Shown: one piece after another, positions 11,395-22,804 of the stretch
Position numbering within the stretch: the stretch's first letter is position 1
How the letters are laid out: every line of letters starts with the position of its first letter
NCBI GenBank assembly: GCA_006386115.1
Contig: VFIW01000016.1
Span: 535,301-599,300 of the forward strand
Source of the DNA: Globisporangium splendens
Taxonomy: Eukaryota > Oomycota > Peronosporomycetes > Pythiales > Pythiaceae
Direction of reading: 5' to 3'
Length of the DNA: 64,000 nt
Translations under genes and position numbers: made by a program
Notes under the pieces: generated by a model
Told to the model about the DNA's origin: nothing
The model's database searches: none
The model's input: the letters and a program-made list of their open reading frames with translations, nothing else

Positions 11395-11671
11395 TTGCCA
11401 AATGGTCCCTAGTTTCCAGGTTTTGAGAACGTGGTCCACATTATTCGAGGCACACTCGGTTGAACTGGGAGCTCCAAACTGTCCTCCATGGACAGACACA
11501 AAAAGAAAGAAGGACACTTTATGTTGCAGTGCACTGTTGTCCATTGCACACTGTTCCTAGGACGTTGACCTTGGTGTCAGGACAGACAACAGTCAGGAGC
11601 GTGAGGCGGTCGATCATCGCAGCAACGAGCATGGCGAGCGAGGTTGCGAGCTCCGACTCGAAGCGTTTGGC

Positions 11672-12250
11672 GTGCAAGCATGCGGGGAATGCTTCTGGCG
11701 TTGGATGATCGTACTCACACAGTTCGCAATCACTGTCATCCACCGACTGCCTTTCGAGCATCTTCATGTTCTGGGACGTCTACCGCAGCCTGTGGTTCTG
11801 GCTCGGTGTCTCCATCGTCGAATACCTGCAGTGCTTTGCCGGGTACACGATCTCGACGCTCGCAGTTGTCGAGATCATTGCAGTCGGGGACGAAGGCGGC
11901 GTGTGTGGGCTGCTCGTGGCCGTCGAGAGCGCCGCGTTCCCGTTCGCGACCGTCGCGTCGAAGAATCTGTGCGCGAACTTTGACATCGGCTACGAATCTC
12001 TCCAGATCGAGGACCATTGCGCGCGCACACAAGTGTCGTACTCGTACCTCTACTCGTTGTTTTCGCTCGTCTTTGTGCCTTGGCGCGGCAGAGGGCCGAG
12101 ACCCAGTGGCTCAAGCGTATGGGCGGGAGAAGCAAGTGCCACACGATCGTGCACGTCACATTTGCGTTTCTCCGGTCGCTCATGACCAATATCCTGACGC
12201 TTTCGAGCTTGACGTCGCGTCTTAAGATCGCCGGCGGAGATGACTACTGA
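11672..12250 (+). pseudogene. Folate-biopterin transporter (FBT/BT1) family remnant
   Basis: The C-terminal part of an oomycete-type FBT major-facilitator protein can be read only by switching frames. Frame 2 carries WMIVLTQFAITVI near 11700-11742. Frame 3 carries FMFWDVYRSLWFWLGVSIVE and GYTISTLAVVEIIAVGDEG through VSYSYLYSLFSLVFVP (11757-12080). Frame 2 resumes with RQRAETQWLKRMGGRSK and ends LKIAGGDDY at TGA 12250. Two frameshifts (about 11750 and 12085) and the lack of the N-terminal two thirds indicate a dead gene fragment. The AETQxLxRxGGxSK...LxIAGG ending is characteristic of the family, which moves folates, pterins or S-adenosylmethionine in protists. Confidence 0.7.
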
Positions 12251-12373
12251 ACGAAGCACACCAAAGATGCAGCATGTAAGCAAACACGTACATTTGGTCA
12301 TCAGGACCTTGTATGAGTTTTTAGCCGAAGTGTGTTGTCCTAGCGATTCACCCAGCGTCCTCGTGCACTTCGC

Positions 12374-13072
12374 TCATGCTTGACCGCCACGAAGACGCCG
12401 CTGCGCTGGTCGCAGCAGTTCCGTCGTGGTTTGCCGCTGAACTCGGCGATCGCGCTCGTGTTGCTGAGTGTAGAACACCTCTCGTGCTTGGATATCCTGC
12501 GTGATCGGGAGATCCAGTACCGACACCGTGAGTTCGTAGCGTGCTGGTGCCTCCTCCGAAACTCCAAGCACGCCAATGTGCAATGGAATCATCTGTGTCT
12601 TGCCGCCTGTGACTTCATTGTTACGTTGACGAGGAAATCCGTCCAGGTACGTGTACAGCTTGAGGAAATCGCTGCCTGGCTGCTGCGCGATCCACGCCGA
12701 GTGACCCATTCGCGGATGCTTCTCTTCGCTCGAGGCGTACAAATTCGCGTCGCCCTCTGGAGATGAGTTTAGGATCGCGAGGTTGACGTTGATCTGGTGC
12801 TCGTGGTCATGGCGCACGACGCAGAGGTGGTAGAAATGATACTCGCCGTCGGTCACGGTACCATTGAGCGTGCGATTCGGCGTCACACGCTCTCCCAGCT
12901 CCACGCTCTGGCGCTCGATCGTGCCGTCCGAGGCCAGCTGGATCTCATCGAGACCACATCCACCAGCACCAGGCTCCAGCACACCGCCGAGTGAACCAAA
13001 TACTGGAGCCGCACCACCATGGACACCATTAGCACACACAGCTACGAGCAGACTTCCCAGCACTCGCTTCAT
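12374..13072 (-). CDS. Secreted protein with PPC-like beta domain, unknown function
   Basis: The chosen start at 13072 gives a typical signal peptide (MKRVLGSLLVAVCANGVHG); an upstream in-frame start at 13111 would bury it. The mature chain of about 210 residues contains EYHFYHLCVVRHDHEHQI and SPEGDANLYASSEEKHPRM, then a region ending in APARYELTVSVLDLP. This spacing (GDANLY... ending in YELTVSV) resembles pre-peptidase C-terminal (PPC) beta-sandwich domains of secreted bacterial enzymes. No catalytic domain is present. Several N-glycosylation sequons occur near the N-terminus. The C-terminus is basic. It is the only intact gene in a cluster of broken ones and could be an extracellular or apoplastic protein; function is unknown. 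Confidence 0.7.
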   Translation of the reverse strand: MKRVLGSLLVAVCANGVHGGAAPVFGSLGGVLEPGAGGCGLDEIQLASDGTIERQSVELGERVTPNRTLNGTVTDGEYHFYHLCVVRHDHEHQINVNLAILNSSPEGDANLYASSEEKHPRMGHSAWIAQQPGSDFLKLYTYLDGFPRQRNNEVTGGKTQMIPLHIGVLGVSEEAPARYELTVSVLDLPITQDIQAREVFYTQQHERDRRVQRQTTTELLRPAQRRLRGGQA

Positions 13073-13215
13073 TTTCCATCCACAGCAGCAGTCGCTTCTG
13101 CCTAAGACCATCGCACCTACAGATCTCCTCTATTTTTAAGTTAGTCATCTGAAACAACAGACCGACAGCAATGTGTGGGCCGAAGTTGAACTAACTGCCT
13201 GCATAAAGAGCGCGG

Positions 13216-13441
13216 GGCGATGATATCAAGGTCGACGACAGGGTGATGGCGTACCACGGCGTGATGATCTACGATGCCAGGTGCTGAAGATCGACCACGG
13301 CAGCGGCGTGTAGGACGAGTGCAGCAAGGGCACGATCACGACGCAGTACTACGTGCACTACCATGGTGGCACAAGAAATGGGACGAGTGGGTCGCGCACG
13401 ACCACGTGGTCGAGGACACTCCCGCGAACCAGGGCACCTGA
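13216..13441 (+). pseudogene. MRG15/EAF3-like chromodomain remnant
   Basis: Short pieces of an MRG15-type chromo-barrel domain are readable in different frames. They are VDDRVMAYHGVMIYDARV near 13231-13285, then VLKIDHGSGV, YYVHYHG near 13343-13364, and WHKKWDEWVAHDHVVED ending with TGA at 13439-13441. MRG15 relatives share the pattern xVLxFHGxxxYEAKxxK...YxIHYxGWxxxWDEWV. At least two frameshifts (about 13278 and 13366) and an in-frame TAG (about 13306) separate the pieces. No MRG domain follows. This is a decayed copy of a histone-acetylation complex subunit gene, with the parent presumably elsewhere. Confidence 0.72.
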
Positions 13442-13672
13442 ACAAATTACGCGTAGAAAAATAACTGCAATTGCTTGTGCGGAATAATGTATGCGCCAGT
13501 TTTGACATGCGCTGCGATTGTGCGTTTGCAGCACTTCTCTCTTGGCACTGTTAACTCTGAACAGAGGGTGGTTGCGCCATAAAAGATGGTCTTTTCGAGT
13601 AGCCTGGTTGCTGCTGAAGACATGCACAATTTATCCATCTTGTTTTCATTTCTGCATTATTAACTGAAGCGT

Positions 13673-14956
13673 TTAGGTGGTGGGAAATAATGTATGATGA
13701 ACGCTGTTGTCTCTCCCCCAAGTCGTACCAGCTCTCTCACACACGCTACTCCCGCTCGTTTGGATGAAATGTCCCACTGACCACACATCGACCGCAGTAG
13801 TATGATGATCACCGTTATGGATCTCTAGTGTGTGTTCTTCTTGACTCAAGTGTCGGCCGCTCGGCTTGTACTGAGGACTCGGAGCCGCGTCAACGCAGTC
13901 AATGAGGGACCATGAGTCCGAACCATCACGACGCTTTATGACATTCGTCCATCGAGTGTCACGATGCATCCATGAGGACTCATGTAACTCCACAAGAGCC
14001 AAGAGTACATCTCGAATTGCGTGGAACAAGTCCTCAACACTGGATGGCTTTGTATCAGTATCACGTGGGCCAAAAACCATTCATCTGGTCGACTCATCGG
14101 CACTAATCAAGTGATCGACGTTGGGAATTTGATTACCTTTTAGAATTGCATGCAGTCGCTCCAAACGTTCCGTTGCGTCCTGAAAAGCCACCTCTGGGAA
14201 GATTCTCACCACGCGGGTCGGCTCGAGTTCTACTTGAACGCCGTTTGATCGGATCAAGCTCTTGCATTCATCTCGACCACTCGCAGGACACAGACTCGCA
14301 ATGCTCCGCAATAGTCGAGAAATGTTGAAGATAGCCAGCAGCAGCCAAAATCGTCCTCCAAGATTTTTAAGATCAAACTCTCCCAATACAATAGCGTCCA
14401 CTTGACCTGACTCACTGTTGCGTACGATGACGTACAAATCGGCTTCGAAGCCGACGGCTACATACCCGAACAAGCATGGCACATTTCCACAGGTCCAAAT
14501 GAGCTTTTCACAAAGTTCGCGGCGTGGCGTTTCAATGCGAGCATTTGGAGCTTTTTCCTCTCCACAGAAGGCGCAGACCGAATTTACAACGAACAAGTGA
14601 CCTGGACGATCCGATCCAGTTGGTGAAGATTGACTCGAATTCCGATCGCTCGTTCCAATTCCAGACAACACGACATTCAAAACGTTGCAGATCGCATCGT
14701 CCCAAAACGAGTGAAACGAATCCTGTGCACAACCAGGTTTCGCCGCATAAACAACGCGGTGGATTACCCTGTAGATCAAATACGTGCACGGCGCAGAATT
14801 TGCGGCTTTGAACATTCTTGAGAGCAACCGGTGTTCCGTGTGCTTCAGTTCATCGCTCCAATCTTTAAGAAAAGACTGGCGCACACCGATCTTCACCAGA
14901 AGTTCCGCTTGGATGAAATTTGCCAGGTCTCCAACTAAAGGCAAGTTGTGCGTTCG
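13673..14956 (-). pseudogene. Crinkler-associated (CRN-type) kinase-like gene, broken
   Basis: A minus-strand frame without an initiating ATG runs to an in-frame TGA at 14081-14083 and then continues to 13673. The N-terminal half (for example LANFIQAELLVKIGV and YVAVGFEADLYVIVR) and the kinase-like C-terminal part match a family found in Phytophthora CRN effectors and related kinases. The part after the TGA holds the catalytic-loop motif WMHRDTRWTNV and the APE-proximal TTAVDVWSVGHF. The DFG position reads DCVD, so metal binding may be lost. The 5' end is truncated and the TGA splits the protein, so it is called a pseudogene. No secretion signal is visible. Family assignment is from recall of the motifs. 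Confidence 0.65.
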
Positions 14957-14961
14957 GTAGG

Positions 14962-17103
14962 TTAGGTTGAACTAATTACTTCGAGTGCTACGTTGGACAT
15001 GACAGCCAACGCTGGCGGCTCCCAACTCACGGCCTGGGTCTCTACGTTCACGTAATAGAACAGCCCGGAGTCAGGATCCAGCGCTTTCCTGTACACCTGC
15101 ACAAGCCGCGCGCAAAGTGCCTTCTGAGCCTGGCGCTTGCGGAAGAGACCTTGCAAACAGACTGCAGCCGAGTCCTGCATCCACACGCGGGGCCTGCGCT
15201 TGTCGCCAAGGTGCGCGAGCGTCTTGAGCTGCTGCTGCTTTTGCCGCGTGCGTGGCGTGAACACGTCGGCCTGTGTATTACGCAGCACAGCAGGTTTCTC
15301 CCACGTGGTCTGCTTCGTTCGCGTGTTGTGGTAGTAGTACGCGTCCCGACTTGGGTCATAGATGCGCTCGTAGACGGTTCGGCATAGCGTCAGCAGTGTC
15401 TCAAAGCCTCTTTTGCGGCGATACGCGCGCTGCACCATCGTCACGGCTTGCTCCGGCGTCATCTCCGTATGGAGAAGTGCTTTGGCATCCCGTTGCTGCT
15501 GTTGTTGTCGCTGCTGCCGCGTGCGAGGCGTACCCAGGTCGGCATCGTTGACCCACCGTGGTCGCTCCCATGAAACTTGCTTGGTTTGCGTGTTGTGGTA
15601 GTAGAACCGGCCGGTTGTGTCATCCCAGATCTTCTCGTAAACTGACGAGATGAGGCGGCGCATATGGTCCCGTGCTGCGCGCGCGCGTAGCATCCCCTGA
15701 ATGCACAGCGCCGCTGCGTGCTCCTGCTCAGCTCGGGTCGCAAACTCGACAGCAACGCGCGGGGCTTTCTTCGGTGTTGCAGATGCGGCAACGACCAGGG
15801 CTTCATCGCCAAGCGCCTTGGGTTTTGTCCACTGGGTCGTCTTGGTCCTCGTGTTGTAGTAGTATGTCGCGCCTGTCGCTGGGTCCTGGAAACTCGCAAA
15901 CACGTCGCGCCTTCAGCTGTTTCCGCGCGCGTCGTATGCGCCACATGCGCTGGATTTTCGTCAGCGCACCTTCGTACGATAAGCGCGCTTTCTGAGCTGC
16001 TGGTGGCCGCTCCAAGTCAGCATGGACCTGCGCGAGAAGCTCATGGAGCGTGTTCTGGATCGACGCCATCGTCGCATAGGTGGCGCGGAAGTCCAGTTCG
16101 CGAGGTGGTGGTGTTGCCACTGCTTCTTGGGGCCAGCTGCTCGGTCGTCCGGAAGGCGTAGAGAGCCTTCTCGCGTGCGTAGCAAGACGAGTCGACAGTG
16201 GAGGTGGCGCTGGTGTCGATGGTGGCCTCAATGTCCTTGCAGAAATGGATTGTGGTGGCGGGGCTTTTGGAGAAACTGCTGGGTCTCTTGGAGCAAAGTC
16301 TTGAGCTCAAGCGCGTCCTGTTCGGGCTTTCGCCTGACATGATATGCACAGGAAACACAGGGACATTCAGAGTGAGTCCCTTAAGTGGTAAGTGGATACC
16401 TGTGTGGCCAAGACTCTTGCTATTTTACCTCGCGGCATGCGCGATCCACTCGTCTTCTGGGTTCACATCGTCTTGGATCGGGATCCACGAATGCTCCAGT
16501 CGATACGGCGGGTGACGCGCAGCGAAGCACGCATCGCAGAAATACCCGAGTTTGTGCTCGTCAAACCTGTTGAGCGCACGCACACCACACAGATATACCC
16601 AAGTCGGTAAAGAAACGTTTAGTTGCATGCGCTGGTTTGATGGACGTACTTGACGCAACTGTGGCATTTCTTGGTGGCGACTCCACGACGGCATTGGATT
16701 TGGAAGCTGCATCTCCGCTATTGATGTCATCGTGCCACGCACAAGGAAGACAAATGCAGAGGAGAACCAGCATTGGAACACAGCAAACCAGCACACACAC
16801 ACACACACACTGCAACGTGCAGCTTCACACCACTGTAGCTTGTGAGACGCAGGCTTCTTCGACACGCATTGTGCGAAATCTCTTGTGTGGCACAGTCGTC
16901 GTTGCCGTTGAGTTGTGGGATCGCCGAAACGCAGCGACGATGGCTTTCCGGCCTTGTGCAGAGCATCGTGCGCTTGTTGAGTCGAGCACTTGCACGGCCG
17001 GATCGCCGAGACCATCGGGCCACTCGGGGTACGTCTCCAGCAGCAGCGACGACGCCATGTCTGTGGTGGCATCATGTGGATTCTTCTTGAGCACCTCGTC
17101 CAT
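14962..17103 (-). pseudogene. B-box/IQ/WW-repeat protein with two frameshifts
   Basis: A four-exon model fits: 17103-16831, 16717-16650, 16566-16429 and 16333-14962. Exons 2-3 encode a B-box-like zinc finger (CRRGVATKKCHSCVKFDEH, YFCDACFAARHPPYRLEH). Exon 4 carries a helix (RKPEQDALELKTLLQETQQF), an IQ motif (ALTKIQRMWRIRRARKQLK), then four WW domains (for example TGATYYYNTRTKTTQWTKP, TGRFYYHNTQTKQVSWERP) separated by further IQ motifs. Two one- or two-base shifts break the frame, near 16278 and near 15906. No introns explain them. Similar IQ/WW/B-box proteins occur in flagellated protists, but the function is unknown. Whether this is a true pseudogene or an assembly error cannot be told here. 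Confidence 0.7.
16797..16811 (+). repeat. (CA)n microsatellite in the B-box/IQ/WW gene intron
   Basis: About seven CA units lie within the first intron of the minus-strand B-box/IQ/WW gene; the intron is otherwise unremarkable. Confidence 0.75.
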
Positions 17104-17254
17104 TGTGATGCATATTTCAAGTCGCCAATGTACACACGAAGGTAGACCAATTTCGAGCAAATGCACAAACGGCTATTTCTAGTTTTGGTGCTTGACAACC
17201 TGGAATGGCTGAGCTGCCATTTGCCACTTGCTTTGTCCTTGTCATCCTCGGAAT

Positions 17255-18124
17255 ATGCGTGTGCTGCTCGTAAACGCGTACCCAGTGGGCAGCACACGAG
17301 CGCGCGAGCGGTTCGACAAGTTCCGCCAGCACGTCCAGCGCGTCGTCAAGGAGCTCGAAAAGAGCGAAGTGACCCAAGTGGAGCTCATGGAGCGAACGCG
17401 GAACGAACTCGACGAGTTTCTCTTTGAGATGCACTCAGAGTTTGCCAACCCGCAGACGATCACCAACTTTGACTTGCTGGACTTTGTGCTCGTCGATGGC
17501 GACGCGAACGCGCTGCCCTGGACGCCCACGATGCGCAAGTTGGCGCTGCTCACCAAGATGTGCATGATGACAGGCAAGTGCCTGTTTGCGAGCGACCTTG
17601 GTGCGAGTCTGCTGGCGTTCGTGTGCGCCACGGGCGGCGAGTACTTGCACGTGCTCAACAACGAAGGCAAAGGTAGTCTCATAGAGGACATTGAGCAGAT
17701 TCCAGCGCCACTACCTAGGTTGGTGGCTCAGTCTTTGTCGAGAACGGCAGGGACGGAGGTGCTCCTCGATACGAAGACGGGCGATTTCTTTGCGTTCAGT
17801 GCCAAGGACAAGTGCTGGATGCCACAGGGCAACACGGGGCTCATCCCGCACTGCAGTGATCGCGGCAAAGACTACGGCGCAACCATCAACGCGGCACGGG
17901 CCGGTTCCAAGCCGCACCGCAGCGTGCAGCGGCAAACAAACAAGAAAAACGACCTACGAAAGTTTCGCAAGCTGGTTGATTTGTTTTTCTGTTGGTTTGT
18001 TGTGTGCCGTTGGGCACTACTGATTGCATATAAACCGTCATACCTCATTCAAAGACTGTGTGTTCTGTTTAGTTGTACTGCGCGATGGCTTGGAGCAGGT
18101 CCTTGGACTCGTTCACAAAGTTGA
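17255..18124 (+). CDS. Oomycete conserved hypothetical, possible class I glutamine-amidotransferase-like fold
   Basis: Starts MRVLLVNAYPVGSTRARER, 151 bp from the divergent start of the B-box/IQ/WW gene. The sequence (FVLVDGDANALPWTPTMRKL, MTGKCLFASDLGASLLAFVC, LDTKTGDFFAFSAKDKCWMP) matches a family I recall from oomycetes. The N-terminal strand plus a mid-protein small-residue turn suggests a GATase1-like fold; that is inference, and no catalytic Cys-His-Glu triad is evident. After about residue 235 the composition changes to a Phe/Trp/Cys-rich tail. This tail runs 56 bp into the 3' end of RPA1 on the other strand, so the natural C-terminus may be lost or differently spliced. Confidence 0.6.
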   Translation: MRVLLVNAYPVGSTRARERFDKFRQHVQRVVKELEKSEVTQVELMERTRNELDEFLFEMHSEFANPQTITNFDLLDFVLVDGDANALPWTPTMRKLALLTKMCMMTGKCLFASDLGASLLAFVCATGGEYLHVLNNEGKGSLIEDIEQIPAPLPRLVAQSLSRTAGTEVLLDTKTGDFFAFSAKDKCWMPQGNTGLIPHCSDRGKDYGATINAARAGSKPHRSVQRQTNKKNDLRKFRKLVDLFFCWFVVCRWALLIAYKPSYLIQRLCVLFSCTARWLGAGPWTRSQS

Positions 18125-20260
18125 TCGGCTCGAGGTTCACGACGCCGGCTTTCACGCGGAGCTCCTCCTGCACATTCTCAGCCTTGACGCGCAGCCGGAA
18201 CACGTACTGTTTAAATAAAGCTTCTTTGAACGCGGCCTCGAAGAGCGCCGGGTTGGTCTCGCGCAGCTCGCCGATCTCGTCCGCCGTCTTGCCGTTCAGT
18301 ACAACCTTGCCCTGGTCGTTGAAGCACGTCGTCCACGTGCTGCCCGTGTGGTCGAGCACGACGACCGACATGATGTAGCGGTTCTCGCATGTCTTGTACG
18401 ACGTCTGGCACTTCTCGCACGTGAAGTTTTGCGCCACGTCCGGCACGACCTTCTTCTGGCACTTGGTGCACGCCTGGTAGTAGATCCCCGTGTCGTGCTT
18501 GATGAAGTTCACCGTGCCCTTGACCGTGATGTAGTCGGGTTTCTGGCCGAACCCAAGCTGCTTGGACTTGATGTCACTCACCACCGAGCGCTCCGAGAAC
18601 GTACCGAGACCACCACCGCCAAAGCCACCGCTTGAGGCACTCAACGACTTGACGTGGGTAGCGCTACCGCCCGTGTTGAACCAGTTGAGCAGGTGGCCGG
18701 CTTCCGGGATCGTCGGGTTCACGGCAAAGCTCGAGCTCGAGAGCGTGCCGATCGAGCGGCCGTTATACTCGCTCACGCGGCAGCCCTTGATGGCCACGAC
18801 GTTGTTCGTCCAGCTCGAGCAATCAGCTTGCGCCTGCTCGTTCCACATCGTGCATTTGATCTCGGCGTTCGAGTCGTCGACCAGCGAGATGTCGCGCTTG
18901 AAGAGCTGCTTGCCTGCCTTGGACATGATCTCGGCCACGGGACCGACGTCCTTCACGACACCGATGATGTCGACGTTCGAGTCCGCTGGCAGAGTCTCAA
19001 TCATCGCGATCTTCTTGAATGCGTAGTTCATCTGCGAGATCTGTCCGTCTTCGGGGGCAGGTGAGATCTCCGAGTGTTGGTCAAAGCTCACTTCGTAGTC
19101 GTTGTTCACGTTCGAGAACTTGCGGTTCGCCATCTTGATCTTGCCGCCGGCAAAGTAAAACACGCCACCAGGACGCAGCAGTTCGTAGAACTTGTCCACA
19201 GCGTCATTGAACATCGTCGCGCGGATCTCGCCGCCCTTCGAGTCGAGCAAGTCGACGCTGAAGAGCTTGCCCTGGCCGCGCGCATTCGTCCAGTTCTTTA
19301 TTGGCGAACGCGACGTCACACGCGCCTTGATCGTCCATCGCCCGCCAGCGTACGGGTTCAGACTCTGGATGTCCGAGATGCGGACGTTCGGGTCTTGACG
19401 CACGACGGGTCCGCGGTTGTACGGCGACGGAGCGGCGGGCTTATTGAGCTGCGCGTAGCTTGGTGCCGCGTACGACTGCGCTTGTGGCGCTGGCGCGCTG
19501 TTGTAGTTTTGCTGGTAGGACGGCTGCGCAACAGGCTGTGGTGGTCGTGCTCCGAGAGGTGGCGGCACACTGGTGGTCGCAGCAGGGACTGGTGCACCCT
19601 TGGCGCCTTCGATGCTCTGTGGAGACCCGATGCGCTCGTACCTAGGCACGATGTCACCAATGCCCAACACGATCAAGATTCTACATAGATGATGCGAGAA
19701 GCAAACAATGCATTAGTTTAAGAATCATCTTGTCGTAAAAGCAAAACAGACATGGTGAATGTCGCTTACCGTCTTCCTTGCACGTCGTTGCCGACGTAAT
19801 CCTTCAGCTGCACGACGTAGTTGACCTGCAAACTGTCGCTTTCCATCAGCTATACACACACAGACACACAACGCAAAATACAAGGCCGAGAGTGAGCAAT
19901 GACTACAATTATTCCCATCCATTGCGCCGCGGAACAAGCCGCATTTGCAGCAAACACAAGCTAGACAGCCGCACAAACGTACCGGCGCCAATTGCGTCGC
20001 GAGCATGCCACTGATGTACGACGCGCCATCCGACAGCACGATTCTACAAGGCAAAACACACAGGTTATTAGTACTCATCCAGCACCACGCCTTCACGTAT
20101 AGACAGAAGATGCGCATGCTGCATGCCTGTAGCGGTCGCCGCCCGTGCCGCTCGCAGGCTTGATCTTCTTGATGTCGATGATCTGCAGCCAGGGCTCGAA
20201 GCCGTCGGGCACCTGCTTGTTGTAGAGCATGCCCACGGCATTGCTCGTGAGGTTCACCAT
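18069..20260 (-). CDS. RPA1: Replication protein A large subunit (RPA70)
   Basis: Exons 20260-20127, 20043-19983, 19849-19770 and 19680-18069 give about 628 residues (human RPA1 has 616). RPA1 is the main single-strand DNA-binding subunit of the RPA heterotrimer in replication and repair. The N-terminal OB fold (PWLQIIDIKKIKPASGTGGD, then IVLSDGASYISGMLATQL) is followed by a proline/alanine linker. The DBD-A/B region includes IKARVTSRSPIKNWTNARGQ and FSVDLLDSKGGEIRATMF. DBD-C carries a zinc ribbon (CTKCQKKV...FTCEKCQ). The first intron appears to use a GC donor (AG|GCATGC) rather than GT. The frame is otherwise clean. Its 3' end overlaps the neighbouring plus-strand ORF. Confidence 0.95.
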
Positions 20261-20993
20261 CGTTGCTGCTTCCTTTGTCTTTCTCTTTCTGGCTGTGGCT
20301 CGTAGCGTGTGCCGTGATGTGCGAAGCCCTCGTCGTCCTCCTTTCGTCCTCGATGGCGCCAAAAGAAAAGGGACACAAGTCGTTCCCGCCAAAAGTCATT
20401 TGCAGGCAATTCAGAAATGAATTGAGAGATGGATTAGGCAAAAGAACCCTTTTTTAGGACTCGGATGACAGTCTAAAGTAGATAAACAGGTCGTTGAACC
20501 TCTATATTATTATTATTATTGCTGTTGTCGGACCTCTGCCAGAATGCTCTTCCTTTCGAGATGGTAAAAACCTAGATTTCTCAGCAAAAGTCATTAGGTT
20601 TTTGTTCAATTGAGTTGAACCTAATTTCATCATGGGGTTTATTCCGACTGAGTGCGATTTGCAATTGACATTTTGTGAGAGAGACCATGCGACGAGGAAT
20701 ATTGAAAATGGCTGGCGGACTAGCCTGAGCTTATCGGCTCCACTACAGTGACTGCGTCGCGTCGGGGGATCCATGAGCAGCAGCACCGCTCCTCATACCC
20801 TCCAAGCACACAACCAGTGTCTCACTCTGACCCCAAAGCTTACCATCACATCTACCGAGCAGCACTTGAACGCTTGACAACTTGCTATCCGCTTTTGACA
20901 ACGCAATAACAATAAACGCTTAATGATGAAACATCCATCTACACCATTCACCAACGTTTTCGCATCCAAAATAAAACATCTTTTGAAAAGGGT
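20261..20993. other. Intergenic between RPA1 and histone H4
   Basis: This contains the RPA1 upstream region and the H4 downstream region. A (TTA)n-type microsatellite lies at about 20502-20520. No conserved coding signal was recognised; small ORFs on both strands lack family resemblance. Confidence 0.5.
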
Positions 20994-21009
20994 GGTGTTA
21001 AAAAACACC
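20994..21009 (-). terminator. Histone H4 mRNA 3' stem-loop
   Basis: On the minus strand the sequence reads GGTGTT-TTTT-AACACC, a perfect 6-bp stem with a 4-nt loop, followed by ACCACCC. It lies about 97 bases after the H4 stop. The geometry and flanking ACCC match the SLBP-bound stem-loop of replication-dependent histone mRNAs in animals and some protists. An identical element follows H3. Confidence 0.8.
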
Positions 21010-21105
21010 AGCGAAATGAAAGTAATCGCACACTCGTCAAACGACGAACGCACAAACCATTGCTGTCGCTGCACAGGCGACAAGCAGAAAGAAAAAACAA
21101 ACTGC

Positions 21106-21519
<414 letters not shown>

Positions 21520-21754
21520 TCAACACAAGACTCAAGGGAGGAAGAAGGCGCCAAAGCAAATGTTGGAGCCATCTGATGTTGCAACAGGTGCGATTGCACC
21601 CGCTTCCTCGTATCTGATTGGATTCTTTTGAAAATATTCTTTTGCGCGCTATCATTGGTGGAACACAAAATATACAGCATTCAGTTGGACAAAATACTGT
21701 CCAAACCATTCTGATTGGCCAAGAGATCGTTTTTGTTGCTCGCCACGGACTTGA

Positions 21755-22327
<573 letters not shown>

Positions 22328-22804
22328 GCTGCTTCTTTTTTTCCCGTTGATTCCGCGAAGCAAATGCAAATGCGTGAGCGATCGATCGTTCGAGGAGGAG
22401 ATGCAGCGAGAGAACGATTCGTTTGTTCTTGGACTGCGTGTCCTTCTCGATTGATTTGTGTTCTTCGACCGTGAACTCAATCTTTCATTCCCTGGTGTTT
22501 TTTAACACCACCCTTTGCGAGAGAAAGCACACATTTGATGGCATTACTGTATTGGTGAGAGGAATAGCAGAACACTGCAGACTGTTAGGATGTGCCTCGC
22601 TTTAGTTTTGTAGTTTGATGTCGTATTGTAAGGCTCGTGAGCAACATAGCGAGATGGAAATGTGGGCTTTACGATGCAGATATTTCTTGTCTGCGTCAGG
22701 TGAAGACAGACGGCTACTATGGAGCAAACCCTTCGATATGTGTGCACTTGCGTTTCAATGGCGACGCGCATTCACGTTCTAAACAAACAACTTGTCTTCG
22801 CTTC
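22328..22804. other. H3-PEX2 convergent intergenic region
   Basis: Apart from the H3 3' stem-loop at 22494-22509, nothing coding or repetitive was recognised here. The region presumably holds the 3' ends of H3 and PEX2. Confidence 0.5.
22494..22509 (+). terminator. Histone H3 mRNA 3' stem-loop
   Basis: The plus strand reads GGTGTT-TTTT-AACACC followed by ACCACCCTTT, identical to the element downstream of H4 on the other strand. A purine-rich stretch (GCGAGAGAAAG) follows about 8 bases later, in the position where animal histone downstream elements pair with U7 snRNA. Confidence 0.8.

Noticed and set aside
13673..14080. The ATG at 14080 as the start of a separate small gene
   Set aside because: The sequence on both sides of the preceding TGA is one continuous kinase-family protein in the same frame; a split gene is simpler.
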